Origin: Niastella soli
GTDB lineage: Bacteria > Bacteroidota > Bacteroidia > Chitinophagales > Chitinophagaceae
NCBI RefSeq assembly: GCF_017742245.1
Contig: NZ_JAGHKO010000003.1
Coordinates: 122,900-186,899 of the forward strand
Length of the DNA stretch: 64,000 nucleotides
Direction of reading: 5' to 3'
Shown: in pieces, positions 63,837 through 64,000 of the stretch
Numbering within the stretch: position 1 is the first letter of the stretch
How the letters are laid out: each line of letters starts with the position of its first letter
Notes under the pieces: generated by a model
Seen by the model: only the letters and a program-made list of their open reading frames with translations
Told to the model about the DNA's origin: nothing
The model's database searches: none
Position numbers and translations under genes: made by a program

Positions 63837-64000
63837 CACCCCGATCGAAAAGAAGGGAAGCGAGGAAAGAAAGAGAGGAAGAAGAGAAGGGAATAAGAGC
63901 AAGTTAATGAAGTTAGAAATAAGATGAGTGAGAAGGGAAAGAGGTAAAGAAACCATAATATTATAAAGATCTTTGAAAGTTTGGAAGCAACAGCACTTGA

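Larger units (their letters stand above)
63543..64000 (+). other. purine-rich leader with repeated hairpins, probable rRNA leader
   Basis: No protein gene is present after the TetR gene. Leaders of P1 and P2 each contain a small inverted repeat CAGTGA ... TCACTG (63564-63569 with 63602-63607, and again about 63708 and 63751) followed by TAGCTCTTAGAAAGG or CAGCTCTTAGAAAGG. The last 40 bases (AAAGATCTTTGAAAGTTTGG near 63965-63984) recall the conserved box found shortly before 16S rRNA in Bacteroidota. The 16S gene itself is not reached; identity of the operon is inferred. Confidence 0.7.

Overview
The window looks like the chromosome of a Bacteroidota bacterium, most likely family Chitinophagaceae (Niastella/Chitinophaga-like). 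The evidence is a SusC/SusD pair, several secreted proteins with type IX secretion (T9SS) C-terminal domains, an AMP nucleosidase, a CcmB/CcmC/CcmD cluster of the Bacteroidota layout, promoters of the TTTG / TAnnTTTG type and almost no Shine-Dalgarno sequences. The assignment to genus is inference. Gene density is high and most genes are chromosomal housekeeping or surface functions; no phage, insertion sequence transposase, conjugation gene or CRISPR array was seen.

Layout. 1-1000: the end of an unidentified gene, then a small DUF433/DUF5615 toxin-antitoxin-like pair. 1-9.7 kb: ssb, an M14 peptidase, mnmA (tRNA 2-thiolation), a lipoprotein, a T9SS subtilase and an RsmB/NOP2-type RNA methyltransferase. 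9.9-13.7 kb: a giant beta-propeller sensor kinase with its LuxR-type regulator. 14-18.1 kb: the 2-oxoglutarate dehydrogenase E2 and E1 genes (odhB, sucA). 18.4-27 kb: rpsT, a second M14 peptidase, AMP nucleosidase, an HsdR-N-like protein, a DUF2339 membrane protein, a two-gene module of unknown role and a Glu-type dehydrogenase. 27.2-31.9 kb: cytochrome c maturation genes, tdk, a conserved Bacteroidota protein and waaA. 32.2-38.3 kb: a co-directional nucleotide-sugar operon (WbpE-like aminotransferase, ugd, UDP-xylose synthase, rfbB, rfbC, rfbD; rfbA is missing here). 38.7-42.1 kb: a large eight-repeat T9SS surface protein. 43.2-44.8 kb: an ECF sigma / membrane protein / Spy-like operon. 44.9-45.5 kb: a tRNA-Gln gene followed by a tandem array that repeatedly copies the tRNA 3' end and its terminator. 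45.8-50.3 kb: SusD and SusC. 50.5-54.9 kb: an acetyltransferase, a PAS sensor kinase and a sialidase. 55.2-61.2 kb: two large paralogous secreted cell-wall enzymes that carry SpoIID domains, one fused to an Amidase_2 domain. 61.8-63.5 kb: two small membrane proteins and a TetR regulator. 63.5-64.0 kb: three tandem promoters and a leader, very likely of an rRNA operon that begins just beyond the window.

The most unusual content is not a classical gene cluster but small repeated DNA. (1) Degenerate 7-bp-phased tracts sit on, or directly against, the stop codons of at least eight genes, always with the G-rich strand as the coding strand. (2) Two intergenic elements share one plan: 8-bp terminal inverted repeats, three 11-bp tandem units, inverted unit copies and an AACAGGCC word. 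(3) A 24-bp imperfect palindrome occurs between genes and in frame inside two enzymes. (4) A 166-bp tandem array is built from a tRNA 3' end. Among proteins, the amidase-SpoIID fusion is the most striking: one domain strips peptides from peptidoglycan and the other family cuts stripped glycan, here joined in one apparently T9SS-exported polypeptide.
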